From: Novosphingobium sp. 9
Lineage (GTDB): Bacteria; Pseudomonadota; Alphaproteobacteria; Sphingomonadales; Sphingomonadaceae
Direction: 5' to 3'
Length of the DNA stretch: 64,000 nucleotides
Assembly: GCF_025340265.1 (NCBI RefSeq)
Contig: NZ_CP022707.1
Location: forward strand, 2,666,501-2,730,500
In this document: piece by piece, positions 54,760 to 64,000 of the stretch
Numbering within the stretch: the first letter of the stretch is position 1
Layout of the letters: each line of letters opens with the position of its first letter
Made by a program: the position numbers and the translations under genes
The notes under the pieces: model-generated
Told to the model about the DNA's origin: nothing
What the model saw: the letters and a program-made list of their open reading frames with translations, nothing else
The model's database searches: none

Positions 54760-56040
54760 TCAGAAATACTCCCGAAGCGCGCGGTACACGCGGTTCACGA
54801 TGCCGAGGCCCTTGTAGCTGGTCGCATCGGCCTGTCGCCGCCCCAGCGAGCGGATATCGGTCGGGCTCGACGAGGCGTATAGCACAAGTCCGGCCAGCGT
54901 GGAAAACCCCGGCTTCACATGCGTTTCGGCAAGCCCTGCGATCTGCGGCACCCGGCCGATGCGGACCGGACGGCCCAGCGCGGCCTGCGCATAGTCGGCA
55001 AGGCCCACCAGTTCCGCGCCGCCGCCGGTGAACACCACCTGCTTGCCGCGCTGCCCTGCGAACTGCATCGTGCGCAGCACCTTGTTGATCTCTTCCATCA
55101 GCACGCCGAGCTGGCCGGTGATGACGCCGATCAGTTCGGCGCGCGGGATGCGGTTCTTCTCGTCGGCATGGCGCGCGATCGGCCCGGTGTCCTCCTCGCC
55201 CGGCGCGTTGACCGGGATCATCTCGCGATGGTCGGTCGGGCTGGCGATGGCCGAGCCGTTGACGCATTTCAGGCGCTCGGCCTGATAGCGGCGGATGCCG
55301 AAGGCCGAGGCGATGGCGTCGGTAATGTCGGCAGAGCCCATCGGGATTGCCACCATGTCGATCAGCATGCCCTGCGCATAGAGCGCCACGTTCGTCACTT
55401 CCGCGCCGAATTCGACCAGCGCGACGCCCAGATCGCGCTCCTCCGGCGAAAGGCAGGCCTGCCCTGCCGCCACCGGCGAGGCGACTACCGCCTCGACATC
55501 GAGGTGCGCGCTCTGCACCGCTTCGGTCAGGTTGCGGATCGGCGCGCCGTCCGCCAGCATGACATGGATATCGACGCCCAGCCGCTCGGCATGGAGGCCC
55601 CGCGGATCGATCACGCCGTGCGCGCCGTCGAGCCGGTATTGCGCGGGCTGGGCATGGAGCACCAGCCGCCCATCGGGCTGGATCACCTCGCGCGCCGACC
55701 ACAGCAGCGCGTCGATATCCTCCTGCTCGATCCGGCGCCCGCCGATCTCGGCATCGACCTGGGCGATCTGGCTGGCAAGGCCTGCGCCCGAACAGCCGAT
55801 GTAGACCTTCTGGACCGAGGTATCGGCCATGCGCTCGGCCCGGTCGATGGCGTCGCGGATCGCGAACGTCGCGGCGGTCATATCGGTGACGAAGCCGCGC
55901 TTGATGCCCTGACTGGCACGGTGGCCCGAGCCGAGCACGACCATGTCGCCCATCTCGGTGAGCCCGGCGACGATGGCGGAAACGCGGAAGGAGCCGATAT
56001 TGACCGCGCCGAATACGCGGGTGATGCGGGGGCTGGGCAT
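54760..56040 (-). CDS. ftsA: cell division protein FtsA
   Basis: Actin-like protein that ties FtsZ to the membrane; 426 residues. Visible are the phosphate-1 region NIGSFRVSAIVAG, the SHS2/1C domain (about 85-165), and phosphate-2 VVFTGGGAELVGL. The protein ends at REYF without a typical amphipathic membrane helix separated by a linker, although YKGLGIVNRVYRALREYF could serve. Its start overlaps the ftsQ stop by one base. Confidence 0.95.
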   Translation of the reverse strand: MPSPRITRVFGAVNIGSFRVSAIVAGLTEMGDMVVLGSGHRASQGIKRGFVTDMTAATFAIRDAIDRAERMADTSVQKVYIGCSGAGLASQIAQVDAEIGGRRIEQEDIDALLWSAREVIQPDGRLVLHAQPAQYRLDGAHGVIDPRGLHAERLGVDIHVMLADGAPIRNLTEAVQSAHLDVEAVVASPVAAGQACLSPEERDLGVALVEFGAEVTNVALYAQGMLIDMVAIPMGSADITDAIASAFGIRRYQAERLKCVNGSAIASPTDHREMIPVNAPGEEDTGPIARHADEKNRIPRAELIGVITGQLGVLMEEINKVLRTMQFAGQRGKQVVFTGGGAELVGLADYAQAALGRPVRIGRVPQIAGLAETHVKPGFSTLAGLVLYASSSPTDIRSLGRRQADATSYKGLGIVNRVYRALREYF

Positions 56041-57014
56041 CAGTCGTCCCCTTCGAGAGTTGCAGCAGGTTTGGCCGAGGCCTTCGCGTCCTTCGCGGCC
56101 TTGGCAGCGGCGGCCTTGTCGGCGGCTTCCTGCTCTTCCAGCCCCGGAACGCGCATGTACATGCGGTCGCCCGCGCGCATGTCGAACGCGGCGACCTTGC
56201 CGCCGAGCAGGCGGTTGGTGCCATCGAGCCGCGCGAATTCGACCAGCGCGGCGGCGGATTCCTGATCGCCTTCGGGCAGCGCGAGCACCTGCCCGGTCGA
56301 GAACGTCAGGTTCCAGCGGCGATCGCCCACCCATTCTGCCTCGGTGACGCGGGGCTTCAACGCGGGCGCGGCATCGAGCAGTTGTGAAAGCGCGACGACC
56401 TGCGGCCCGGCCCCGTCACCCGAGACGATCAGCTTGCCCTGCGCCTGTCGGCGGTCGACCTGCTGGAGCAGATGGCCGGTCTCATCGATCAGCCAGTACC
56501 CTTGCGCATCGCGCAGCACCGCGTGGGGCGTGCGCTCGACGATATCGATCACCAGCGTATCGGGCAGCTGACGCGAGACGCGCGCATCCTTGACCCAAGA
56601 AAGCGCCAGCAGCTGTTCGCGCAAGTGGTCGATATCGACCTGCGGCATCGCCCGGTTCTGCTCCTGCGCCAGCGCGATCGCATAGACCTGTTTCTTGTCG
56701 ATATGCTGGACGCCGCGCACTTCGACGCGCTTCACCTCGAAGCCGGTATCGGCGGCCACGCGCGAGATCTGGTCTCCCGCCAGCGCCGGCACGCCTACCA
56801 CCTGCGCGACGATCCACAGCGCCAGCGCGCCGCCCGCCAGGATCGCGAACAGGAAGATGCGGTGCAGCTGCGCCTCGCTGAACGGCAGCCACGCCATCAC
56901 CGAATCGAGCGCGGAGCCCGTGGTCTTCTTCGCTTTCTGGACGCGGGCGCGATTGCCCTGCGCAACCGCACTCTTGCGGGCAGTCTTGCCCTTGCGGCGG
57001 ATGGTCTGGCTCAT
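56040..57014 (-). CDS. ftsQ: cell division protein FtsQ
   Basis: A 324-residue bitopic protein: basic cytoplasmic N-terminus, one membrane helix (about 50-70: IFLFAILAGGALALWIVAQV), POTRA domain (FEVKRVEVRGVQHIDKKQVYAIAL) and beta domain (LPDTLVIDIVERTPHAVLRD), then a Lys/Ala-rich tail. It bridges early and late division proteins. Its start overlaps the ddl stop by four bases. Confidence 0.95.
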   Translation of the reverse strand: MSQTIRRKGKTARKSAVAQGNRARVQKAKKTTGSALDSVMAWLPFSEAQLHRIFLFAILAGGALALWIVAQVVGVPALAGDQISRVAADTGFEVKRVEVRGVQHIDKKQVYAIALAQEQNRAMPQVDIDHLREQLLALSWVKDARVSRQLPDTLVIDIVERTPHAVLRDAQGYWLIDETGHLLQQVDRRQAQGKLIVSGDGAGPQVVALSQLLDAAPALKPRVTEAEWVGDRRWNLTFSTGQVLALPEGDQESAAALVEFARLDGTNRLLGGKVAAFDMRAGDRMYMRVPGLEEQEAADKAAAAKAAKDAKASAKPAATLEGDD

Positions 57015-57979
57015 GAAGCCCTGCTGGTGCGCGCCGCGTCAGCCGCCGCGCGATCGGAAAGCGCCTCGGCGATGATCGCCTCGACGAGTTCGGGATAGTC
57101 CATGCCGCAGGCACGCGCCTGTTCGGGCACGAGGCTGAGCGGGGTCATGCCGGGCTGGGTGTTCACTTCCAGCAGGAACAGCCCCTCGACGCCTTGCGTA
57201 TCGTCCCAGCGGAAGTCCGAACGGCTGGTGCCCTTGCAGCCGAGCAGGCGATGCGCGCGCAGCGCGATCTCCTTGCAGGCCTGCGCGATCTCGTCGGGGA
57301 TCTCTGCCGGGCAGACGTGCTCGGTCATGCCGTCGGTGTACTTGGAATCGAAATCGTAGAAGCCCGACTTGGGCTTGAGTTCGGTGACGAGCAGCGCCTT
57401 GTCGGCGATCACCGCCGTCGTCAGCTCGCGCCCGCGGATATAGGGCTCGGCCAGCAGTTCCTCAAACTCCTGCCACGGCCCCTTCGCCTCGCGCGCGATC
57501 GGGTTGCCGTAGTTGCCTTCCGCCGTGACGATGGCGACGCCGACCGATGAGCCTTCGTTCACCGGCTTGAGCACATAGGGACGCGGCAGCGGATCGCGCT
57601 CGTGGATTTCCGCGCACTTCACCACGCGGCCTCCGGGCATCGGCACGCCGTGCGGGACCAGCGCCTGCTTGGTCAGTTCCTTGTCGATGGCGATCACCGA
57701 GGTGGCGAGGCCCGAGTGCGTGTAGGTCAGGCCCATCAGGTCCATCATACCCTGCACGGTGCCGTCTTCGCCGGGTGTGCCGTGGAGCGCGTTGAACACC
57801 ACGTCGGGCTTCGCCTCGGCCAGTTTCAGCGCAACATCGCGGTCCATGTCGATGCGGGTGACGCGGTGGCCCTTGCTTTCGAGCGCCTTGGCCACGCCCT
57901 CGCCGCTCATCAGCGAGACGGGGCGTTCGGCCGACCAGCCACCCATCAGGACCGCGACGTGAAGCTTAGGAAGTGTCAT
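57011..57979 (-). CDS. ddl: D-alanine-D-alanine ligase
   Basis: ATP-grasp enzyme of 322 residues making D-Ala-D-Ala for peptidoglycan. Motifs are VLMGGWSAERPVSLMSG (about 10-26), ALHGTPGEDGTVQG, PYVLKPVNEGSSVGV, and LLEVNTQPGMTPLSLVPEQA with the metal Asp/Glu/Asn set. The start overlaps the DUF4262 stop (ATGA) and the stop overlaps ftsQ. Confidence 0.96.
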   Translation of the reverse strand: MTLPKLHVAVLMGGWSAERPVSLMSGEGVAKALESKGHRVTRIDMDRDVALKLAEAKPDVVFNALHGTPGEDGTVQGMMDLMGLTYTHSGLATSVIAIDKELTKQALVPHGVPMPGGRVVKCAEIHERDPLPRPYVLKPVNEGSSVGVAIVTAEGNYGNPIAREAKGPWQEFEELLAEPYIRGRELTTAVIADKALLVTELKPKSGFYDFDSKYTDGMTEHVCPAEIPDEIAQACKEIALRAHRLLGCKGTSRSDFRWDDTQGVEGLFLLEVNTQPGMTPLSLVPEQARACGMDYPELVEAIIAEALSDRAAADAARTSRAS

Positions 57980-58503
57980 GAATTCAGGCTCGTTCGATAG
58001 AGGGGCGGTTGTTCGTCGATGGTGCTGCGCGCACAGCCCGGCTGCCAGGGATAGAGGCCGTCATGGGCGCCGGGCCAGACGATCTGGAACGCGCGCGACA
58101 GCGGCTTGCCGGTGAGGCGGCGGGAAAACCAGATGGCGGAATTGAAGAAGTCCTCGACAAGGTTCGCAGGCTCGACCTCGCGCAGCATCACCGGGTGACC
58201 TTCGAGCAGCCCCGGCACTTCGCACCAGTCGTCCATCTCCAGCCCGTCGCGGCACAGCTCCAGCATGCCGTTGATCAGCGAGGCGGCCAGCTTGGTGGAG
58301 AAGCCGAAGACGATCACCTCGCCCTGCCCCACCGTCTCGGTGAAGCCGATCGAATAGGCAAAGCGCACGATGCCCGGCTCGCCCTCGTCTTCCTCGCCCT
58401 CGTCTTCCTCCGGCGGGAACACGCTGGTGATATGGCAGCCGAATTCCTCCACGTTATCGAGGATCTGCTGCTCCAGACGGGTGGTGGGACGCATGTCGAT
58501 CAT
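57976..58503 (-). CDS. DUF4262 domain protein inserted in the dcw cluster
   Basis: A 175-residue soluble protein (LEQQILDNVEEFGCHITSVFPPEED…RFAYSIGFTETVGQGEVIVFG…DFFNSAIWFSRRLTGKPLSRAFQIVWPGAHDGLYPWQ) that matches the DUF4262 pattern of unknown function. An acidic DEGEEDEGE insert is present. It overlaps both murB (ATGA at 58500-58503) and ddl (ATGA at 57976-57979), so it is expressed with peptidoglycan genes, although DUF4262 is not a known cell-wall family. Confidence 0.85.
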   Translation of the reverse strand: MIDMRPTTRLEQQILDNVEEFGCHITSVFPPEEDEGEEDEGEPGIVRFAYSIGFTETVGQGEVIVFGFSTKLAASLINGMLELCRDGLEMDDWCEVPGLLEGHPVMLREVEPANLVEDFFNSAIWFSRRLTGKPLSRAFQIVWPGAHDGLYPWQPGCARSTIDEQPPLYRTSLNS

Positions 58504-59555
58504 GACGATGCGCTTGCCTTGGGCGCGCGCCCGACGCGCTGGATTTCCCATTCGAGCGTCACGCCCGACTGCGCCTTGACCCGCGCGCGCACTTCCTCGC
58601 CCAGCGCCTCGATATCGCTGCTGGTGGCATCGGCGACGTTGAGCAGGAAATTGGTGTGCTTCTCGCTGACCTGCGCGCCGCCGAGCATGAGGCCGCGACA
58701 GCCCGCCTCGTCCACAAGCTTCCACGCGGCATGGCCTTCGGGGTTCTTGAAGGTCGACCCGCCGGTCTTCGAACGCAGCGGCTGGCTGGCCTCGCGGCTG
58801 GCCGAAATGCGGTCCATCTCCGCCTGGATCGCGGCAGGCTCGCCCGCGCGGCCCTTGAAGCGCGCAGCGACCACCACCGCGCCTTCGGGAAGCGCGGAAT
58901 GGCGGTAGGTATAGCCGAGATCGGCGTTGCTCAATGTCACCAGTTCGCCCGAGCGCAGCATCACGTCGCAATCGACGAGAATGTCCTTCACCTCGCCCCC
59001 GTAGGCGCCGCCGTTCATCCGCACGAAGCCGCCGACAGTGCCGGGGATCGAGCGCAGGAACTCGACCCCTGCAATCCCGGCATCACGCGCAGTGGAGGAC
59101 ACCAGAATGCCGCTCGCCCCGCCGCCGCAGGACAGCGTGTGACCTTCGCCCGCGACCACCCTGGCGAACGGCTTGCCGAGGCGGATCACCACGCCCGGAA
59201 CGCCGCCATCGCGCACGATCATGTTCGATCCGAGCCCCAGCGCCATCACTGGAACCGCCGGATCGAGACCGCGCAGGAAGCTGCGCAGATCGTCCAGATC
59301 CTTCGGCTCGAACAGCCAGTCAGCCACGCCGCCCGACTTGAACCAGACCAGCGGCGCCAGCGGCGCGTTGGCCGTCAGCTTGCCGCGAACGCCTTCCAGG
59401 CTCAGTCCAGTTACCGCCGATGCTAAAGAGCCGTTCGTGTCGAGCGCAGTCGAGACACCTTCTTCGGACGTGCCACCTTCGCGCAACGTGTCTCGACTAC
59501 GCTCGACACGAACGGAAGGGGTGTTTTCAGGGGTTGGAGAGTTGGAGGATGTCAC
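58500..59555 (-). CDS. murB: UDP-N-acetylmuramate dehydrogenase with repeat-derived N-terminus
   Basis: Reduces UDP-GlcNAc-enolpyruvate to UDP-MurNAc. FAD domain motifs are [21 protein letters not shown] and [18 protein letters not shown]; the substrate domain ends with GSTFKNP and [16 protein letters not shown]. At 351 residues it is about 45 longer at the N-terminus than usual. The GTG at 59555 overlaps the murC stop (GTGA) and follows GGAGG, and no ATG, GTG or TTG occurs between the repeat and the enzyme body, so the extension is translated. Residues about 14-42 come from a palindromic repeat (59431-59515) lying in frame inside the gene. Confidence 0.93.
   Translation of the reverse strand: MTSSNSPTPENTPSVRVERSRDTLREGGTSEEGVSTALDTNGSLASAVTGLSLEGVRGKLTANAPLAPLVWFKSGGVADWLFEPKDLDDLRSFLRGLDPAVPVMALGLGSNMIVRDGGVPGVVIRLGKPFARVVAGEGHTLSCGGGASGILVSSTARDAGIAGVEFLRSIPGTVGGFVRMNGGAYGGEVKDILVDCDVMLRSGELVTLSNADLGYTYRHSALPEGAVVVAARFKGRAGEPAAIQAEMDRISASREASQPLRSKTGGSTFKNPEGHAAWKLVDEAGCRGLMLGGAQVSEKHTNFLLNVADATSSDIEALGEEVRARVKAQSGVTLEWEIQRVGRAPKASASS
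59431..59515. repeat. palindromic repeat element inside murB
   Basis: Arms of 28 bp (59431-59458 and 59488-59515) are inverted copies with one mismatch around a 29-bp spacer. The core, TTCGTGTCGAGC…GTCGAGACAC, resembles a palindrome frequent between genes in sphingomonads. Here it encodes part of the MurB N-terminus. Confidence 0.85.
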
Positions 59556-60985
59556 CCCGCCCTCCGGCTGCGGATGGCGTCGGCAAGACCGGCGGCCCAC
59601 TTGGTGATATCTCCCGCGCCAAGGCACACGATCATGTCGCCGGGCTGGATCGAGCCTGCCAGTGCGTCGGCAAGCGCATCGGCGCCCGCGATGACCTGTG
59701 CCGAGCGGTGCCCGCGCGCCTTCATGCCGGCGACCATCGCGGCGCTGTCGATCCCGTCGAGCGGCGCTTCGCCCGCGGCGTAGACCGGCGCGGCATAGAC
59801 CACGTCGGCATCGTTGAAGGCGCCCTGGAAGTCTTCCATGTGATCGCGCAGGCGCGTGAAGCGGTGCGGCTGGACCACGGCGATGACGCGGTTCTTCACG
59901 CCCTCGCGCGCGGCGGCGAGCACGGCGCGGATCTCTACCGGGTGATGGCCGTAATCGTCGATGACCGTGACCTCGCCACCCTCGCCAGCGCCTTCCAGCG
60001 CGATCTCGCCCACCTTGGTAAAGCGACGCTTGACCCCGCCGAACTTGGAAAAGCCGGTCTGGATGCACGCGTCCGAGCAGCCCATCTCCACCGCGACGCC
60101 GATCGCCGCGAGGGCGTTCTGTACGTTGTGGCGGCCCGGCATCGGCAGTTCGATGCCCTCGATCCGGCGGAACGAGCCGTCGCGCTGGCGCAGCGCCACG
60201 TCGAAGCGGTTGCCGCCCGGAACCGGCGTCACGTTCTCGCCGCGAATGTCGGCCTGCGCGGAAAAGCCGTAAGTCACCACGCGGCGGTCGCGCACCTTGG
60301 GGATGATCGCCTGCACTTCGGGATGATCGATGCACAGCATCGCCGCGCCGTAGAACGGCACGTTCTCGATGAATTCGACGAAGCTCTGCTTGATCCTGTC
60401 GAACGAGCCGTAGTGATCGAGGTGCTCGGGATCGATGTTGGTGACGATGGCGATAGTGCCGTCGAGCCGCAGGAACGAGCCGTCGCTCTCGTCGGCCTCG
60501 ACCACCATCCAGTCGCTCTCGCCCAGACGCGCGTTCGATCCGTAGGCGTTGATGATGCCGCCGTTGATCACCGTGGGATCGACGCCGCCCGCATCGAGCA
60601 GCGCCGCGACCAGCGAGGTCGTCGTCGTCTTGCCGTGGGTGCCGGCCACCGCGACGGTGTTCTTGAGGCGCATCAGTTCGGCCAGCATCTCGGCGCGGCG
60701 CACCACCGGGATGCGGTGCTCCAGCGCATAGACGACTTCGGGGTTCTCGCGCTTGACCGCCGTGGAGGTGACGACCACCGCCGCACCCTCGACGTTTTCC
60801 GCCGCGTGGCCGATCATGACCTTGATCCCGCGCGCGCGCAGGCCTTCGACCACATAGCCCTCGGCAATGTCCGAACCCTGCACGGCATAGCCCAGGTTGT
60901 GCATCACTTCGGCAATGCCCGACATGCCGATGCCGCCGATGCCGACGAAGTGGATCGTCCCGATATCGGTGCCGACGCCCTTCAT
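59552..60985 (-). CDS. murC: UDP-N-acetylmuramate-L-alanine ligase
   Basis: Adds L-Ala to UDP-MurNAc; 477 residues. Motifs are the N-terminal Rossmann [19 protein letters not shown]-loop [14 protein letters not shown] (about 115), [20 protein letters not shown] and C-terminal [10 protein letters not shown]. The ATG at 60985 overlaps the murG stop (ATGA at 60982-60985). Confidence 0.96.
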   Translation of the reverse strand: MKGVGTDIGTIHFVGIGGIGMSGIAEVMHNLGYAVQGSDIAEGYVVEGLRARGIKVMIGHAAENVEGAAVVVTSTAVKRENPEVVYALEHRIPVVRRAEMLAELMRLKNTVAVAGTHGKTTTTSLVAALLDAGGVDPTVINGGIINAYGSNARLGESDWMVVEADESDGSFLRLDGTIAIVTNIDPEHLDHYGSFDRIKQSFVEFIENVPFYGAAMLCIDHPEVQAIIPKVRDRRVVTYGFSAQADIRGENVTPVPGGNRFDVALRQRDGSFRRIEGIELPMPGRHNVQNALAAIGVAVEMGCSDACIQTGFSKFGGVKRRFTKVGEIALEGAGEGGEVTVIDDYGHHPVEIRAVLAAAREGVKNRVIAVVQPHRFTRLRDHMEDFQGAFNDADVVYAAPVYAAGEAPLDGIDSAAMVAGMKARGHRSAQVIAGADALADALAGSIQPGDMIVCLGAGDITKWAAGLADAIRSRRAG

Positions 60986-62164
60986 TCGCCGAACTCCTTC
61001 GCCAGCGCTTCGCCGGAAAGGGGGGCAACGGGCTTCGGGGTCATGCGGATTACGTCCTGAATGGGAGTGGCGCCGAAGCTCTCGACAATGTCGGCAAGGT
61101 CGGCGGCGGCATTGGGATAGCCGCAGTTCCATGCGGCATGGGCGGCATTGCCCAGCGTTTCGGGATGCTGCGCCATGGCGAGGATCTGCTTGGCCAGTTC
61201 GCTGGCGGTAAACTTGTCCTGCCGGATCGATCGCGCCCCGCCCGCCACGACGATCTCGCGCGCGTTGGCGGCCTGATGATCGTCGGTGGCGATCGGCAGC
61301 GGCACGAGGATCGCGGGACGGCCCACGGCGGTCAGCTCGGCAATGGTCGAGGCGCCCGAGCGGCCGATGAACAGGTGGGCATCGGCCAGACGCTCGGCCA
61401 TGTCCTCGAAGTAGGTGGCGAGTTCGGCAGGGATGCCGTGGCTGGCATAGCGCTGGCGCACCGCGTCGATATCCTCGGCACGGCACTGCTGGATCACCTG
61501 CAGGCGCGAGCGCAGCGCGGTGGGCAGCATGGCAAGGCCATCGGGCACCACTTCCGACAGCACCCGTGCGCCCTGGCTGCCGCCGGTGACGAGGATGCGC
61601 AGCAGGCTGTCCTCGGTGAAATCGGGGAACGGCCGCTCCCGCAGCGCCATCACCTCTTCGCGCACCGGATTGCCGACCAGCGTGACCTTGGGGGCCAGCT
61701 TGGGATCGAGGCGGTCCACCTGCGCCGAGGAGGTCGCCAGCGCATTGGCCTTGGCGGCGAAGCGGCGGTTGACGCGGCCAGCACCGCGTTCTGCTCGTGC
61801 AGCACGGTCGGGATCTTCGCCGAAGTCGCCGCCATCAGCGTGGGCACCGAAGGATAGCCGCCAAAGCCGATCACCGCGCTCGGCTGGAAGCCCTCGAACA
61901 GGCGCAGCGCCATGCGGCGCCCTTCGAGCACGCCCAGCGCGCCCTTGATCCAGTTCAGCGGGTTCTTCCCGCGATGCGGCCTGGCGGCAGGATATGCGCG
62001 GGCATGAAATCGGGCTTGCCGGGAATCCTCGCGCCGCGCTCGTCGGTGATGAGCGCGACGTGGTGGCCGCGCTTCTCCAGCTCGACCGCCAGCGCGAAGG
62101 CCGGGATCAAGTGTCCGCCGGTCCCGCCCGCGGCGAGCACATAGTGACGGCTGACGGTAGTCAT
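60982..62164 (-). CDS. murG: UDP-GlcNAc transferase MurG, broken by two one-base gaps
   Basis: Makes lipid II by adding GlcNAc to lipid I. Three frames must be joined. Frame 1 has [21 protein letters not shown] to LPPGRI; one extra C in the CCC run at 61968-61970 continues to [20 protein letters not shown] and GFGGYPSVP; one more in the CC at 61778-61779 links EQNAVL to [15 protein letters not shown] and on to [20 protein letters not shown] and [13 protein letters not shown]. The joined protein, about 394 residues, is complete, and the gene overlaps ftsW and murC by four bases each. As MurG is essential, sequence errors are likelier than mutation. Confidence 0.92.
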
Positions 62165-63357
62165 GAACGCTCTCCGATAGCGCCGAGCGAAAACCGCTCG
62201 CGCTCGATGAAGGGGTTGCGGCGGGTGATCGCCAGCAGCAGCCCTACACATAAACACATGGCGACGGTGGATGATCCGCCATAGCTGATCAGCGGCAGGG
62301 TCATGCCCTTGGACGGGAACAGCTGCAGGTTCACCAGCACGTTGATGAACGCCTGTCCGCCGAACTGCGCGGCAAAGCCCGAGGCGGCGAGCACGGTGAA
62401 CAGGTCTTCCTCGCGCGTCAGGCGCAGCATCACGCGGGTCAGCAGCCCCAGATAGAGGAAGATGATGACCATGCAGGCCAGGAGCCCAAACTCCTCGCCG
62501 ATGACCGAGAAGATATAGTCGGTATGCGCCTCGGGCAGCGCGAACTTGCGCACGCCCATCCAGAAGCCCCGGCCCGTCCACCCGCCGTTGAGCAGCGTGC
62601 GCTGGGCAAGGTCGACCTGATCGAACGCCTGCCCACCGAACAGGAAGTTGTTGATGCGGTTGCGACCGTTCGAATAGGTGAAATACATCAGGACGATCAG
62701 CACGGCGCCCAGCCCGCCGAACTGGCCGATGCGCTTCAATGGCATGCCCGCCAGCAGGATCATCACGAAGAAGGTGCAGCCGAACAGCATCGTCGATCCG
62801 AAGTCGGGCTGCATCATCAGCAGCGCGGCCAGCATCGCCATGATCGCAAAGCAGATCGCGATCACCGGCATCTTGGGATCGCGCGCCTTCCACGAGAGAA
62901 TCCACGCCAGCAGGATCGGGAATCCGGCCTTCAGGAACTCGGACGGCTGGAGCGAGATGCCGAAGCGCAGCCAGCGCTTGGCGCCGTTCACTTCCGAGCC
63001 CACCAGCGGCACCAGCACCAGCGCGAACAGCATCGCCCCGCCCAGCAGGATGCCGAAACGGCGCGCGTTCTCGCGGCTCATCGTCGAGACGCCGAACATC
63101 GCGACAAGGCCCACCAGCTGCCAGCGCACGCCCAGCCAGAAGAAGTAGAGATCGGGCAGCTTCTCGTGCGCGGTCGACAGGCGCTTGGCACTGGCGGGAG
63201 ACCCGGCGGCAACGGCAACGGCCCCGATCGCCATCAGGATCAGCACGAGGATGAGAAGGCCCTGGTCGATCTCCTGCCACCACACCGCCAGACTGCTACG
63301 GCGATTGCGGTTGTAGCGGGCGATCTGCGCTCCGGGCGCGGGCGAGATCGTTGCCAT
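62161..63357 (-). CDS. ftsW: SEDS-family peptidoglycan glycosyltransferase FtsW
   Basis: Septal peptidoglycan polymerase of 398 residues with about ten membrane helices. Family features are LQPSEFLKAG (about 135), the QPDFGSTM loop and, near the C-terminus, FINVLVNLQLFPSKGMTLPLISYGGSS. It overlaps murD by one base upstream and murG by four bases downstream. Confidence 0.95.
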   Translation of the reverse strand: MATISPAPGAQIARYNRNRRSSLAVWWQEIDQGLLILVLILMAIGAVAVAAGSPASAKRLSTAHEKLPDLYFFWLGVRWQLVGLVAMFGVSTMSRENARRFGILLGGAMLFALVLVPLVGSEVNGAKRWLRFGISLQPSEFLKAGFPILLAWILSWKARDPKMPVIAICFAIMAMLAALLMMQPDFGSTMLFGCTFFVMILLAGMPLKRIGQFGGLGAVLIVLMYFTYSNGRNRINNFLFGGQAFDQVDLAQRTLLNGGWTGRGFWMGVRKFALPEAHTDYIFSVIGEEFGLLACMVIIFLYLGLLTRVMLRLTREEDLFTVLAASGFAAQFGGQAFINVLVNLQLFPSKGMTLPLISYGGSSTVAMCLCVGLLLAITRRNPFIERERFSLGAIGERS

Positions 63358-64000
63358 CAGCCGGCCTCCGCTCCATCGCTGGTATCGCTACTCTGGGTGG
63401 ATTTCATCGTGTTTTCGAGGCCGCGCTCGGCGATCAGCGCATCGACGATCTGGCGGAACACGTCGCCCCGCGCCTCGTAATCGCGGAACTGGTCGAAGCT
63501 GGCGCAGGCGGGCGAGAGCAGCACCACGTCGCCGGGGCGCGCCGCGTCCATCGCCTGGCGGATCGCCTCGGCCATCATTTCCGAGCGTGTCACCGGCAGA
63601 ACCGGGCCGAGGATCTCGGCAAACCGCGCCCCGGCATCGCCGATGGTATAGGCCGCCGCGACCTGACCGAACCACGGCGCGCACTCGTCGAGATCGTCGC
63701 CCTTGGGAAGGCCGCCCAGAATCCAGTGGATGCGTGGGCCGTTCCCGGCCGGCGGGAAGGCCGCCAGTGCAGGCGCGGTCGAAGCCGGGTTGGTCGCCTT
63801 GCTGTCGTTGACGAAAGTGATCCCGCCCGCCTCGGCCACGCGCTCCATGCGGTGCGGCAAGCCGTGGAAGGTGGGAAGCGCGGGCAGCCACTGCTCGCGC
63901 GTGACGCCCAGCACCTCGACCAGCGCGACGGCGACGGCCACGTTCTGGAGGTTGTGCGGCCCCTGCAACGAAGGCCAGGCGCCCTGAAACGCCACGAGAT
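63357..64000 (-). CDS. murD: UDP-N-acetylmuramoylalanine-D-glutamate ligase, C-terminal part
   Basis: Partial: the gene runs off the right end of the window. The visible 214 residues cover the end of the central domain (GPHNLQNVAVAVAL) and the C-terminal ligase domain (HRMERVAEAGGITFVNDSKATNPAST, WILGGLPKGDDLDE, VLLSPACASFDQFRDYEARGDVF). It adds D-Glu to UDP-MurNAc-L-Ala. The stop overlaps the ftsW start. Confidence 0.95.
   Translation of the reverse strand, partial: LVAFQGAWPSLQGPHNLQNVAVAVALVEVLGVTREQWLPALPTFHGLPHRMERVAEAGGITFVNDSKATNPASTAPALAAFPPAGNGPRIHWILGGLPKGDDLDECAPWFGQVAAAYTIGDAGARFAEILGPVLPVTRSEMMAEAIRQAMDAARPGDVVLLSPACASFDQFRDYEARGDVFRQIVDALIAERGLENTMKSTQSSDTSDGAEAG

Noticed and set aside
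60982..62164. murG as a true pseudogene
   Set aside because: The enzyme is essential, both breaks are one-base changes in C/G runs, and the overlaps with ftsW and murC are intact.

Overview
The window is chromosomal DNA of high GC content from an alphaproteobacterium, most likely a sphingomonad of the Novosphingobium/Sphingobium type. This rests on protein character and gene neighbourhoods (COQ9, an EipA/DUF1134 protein, alginate-export-type porins, an ftsZ-ftsA-ftsQ-ddl dcw cluster, sphingomonad-style palindromic repeats), not on a database search. No phage, plasmid, transposase or CRISPR is visible.

Layout. 0-3 kb: a DUF481 outer-membrane protein and a periplasmic glucan biosynthesis protein. 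3.3-8.6 kb: a five-gene MarR-FUSC-DUF1656-HlyD-NodT operon resembling an AaeXAB aromatic-acid efflux pump with its own outer-membrane channel. 8.8-9.2 kb: a small unit of perfect 33-bp inverted repeats around a GIY-YIG gene carrying a stop at codon 6. 9.2-20.5 kb: aromatic uptake and homogentisate catabolism (AraC regulator, AAHS-family transporter, two alginate-export-type porins, hmgA, fahA, a CocE-type hydrolase).

20.6-33.4 kb is the most distinctive region. A three-subunit molybdenum hydroxylase (the large subunit fused to a CoxG/SRPBCC domain), an acyl-CoA synthetase, a crotonase-fold enzyme and a MaoC hydratase form one tightly coupled operon. A UbiX, a LysR regulator, a UbiD decarboxylase, an SDR and an aldehyde dehydrogenase follow. 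This gene set matches the furfural/HMF/2-furoate (hmf) pathway: aldehyde oxidised to acid, 2,5-furandicarboxylate decarboxylated by the prenyl-FMN UbiD enzyme, furoate activated to furoyl-CoA, hydroxylated at C5, and the ring opened to 2-oxoglutarate. The substrate assignment is inference.

33.5-49.4 kb is mostly housekeeping: COQ9, ankyrin protein, SCO, YcgN, M48-type peptidase, ribD-ribE, a dmeR-dmeF Co/Ni efflux pair, GNAT, aromatic aminotransferase, EipA-like protein, tRNA-Ser(GCT), obgE, tRNA-Ala(CGC), a Bax-inhibitor-1 protein and proC. 49.5-64 kb: YbjN, a TPR/SPOR protein, then the division and cell-wall cluster on the minus strand (murD, ftsW, murG, murC, murB, DUF4262, ddl, ftsQ, ftsA, ftsZ in transcription order).

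Data caution: four separate one-base losses in C or G runs break otherwise intact genes (CocE hydrolase, aldehyde dehydrogenase, and murG twice). Because murG is essential, these look like consensus errors rather than real pseudogenes.
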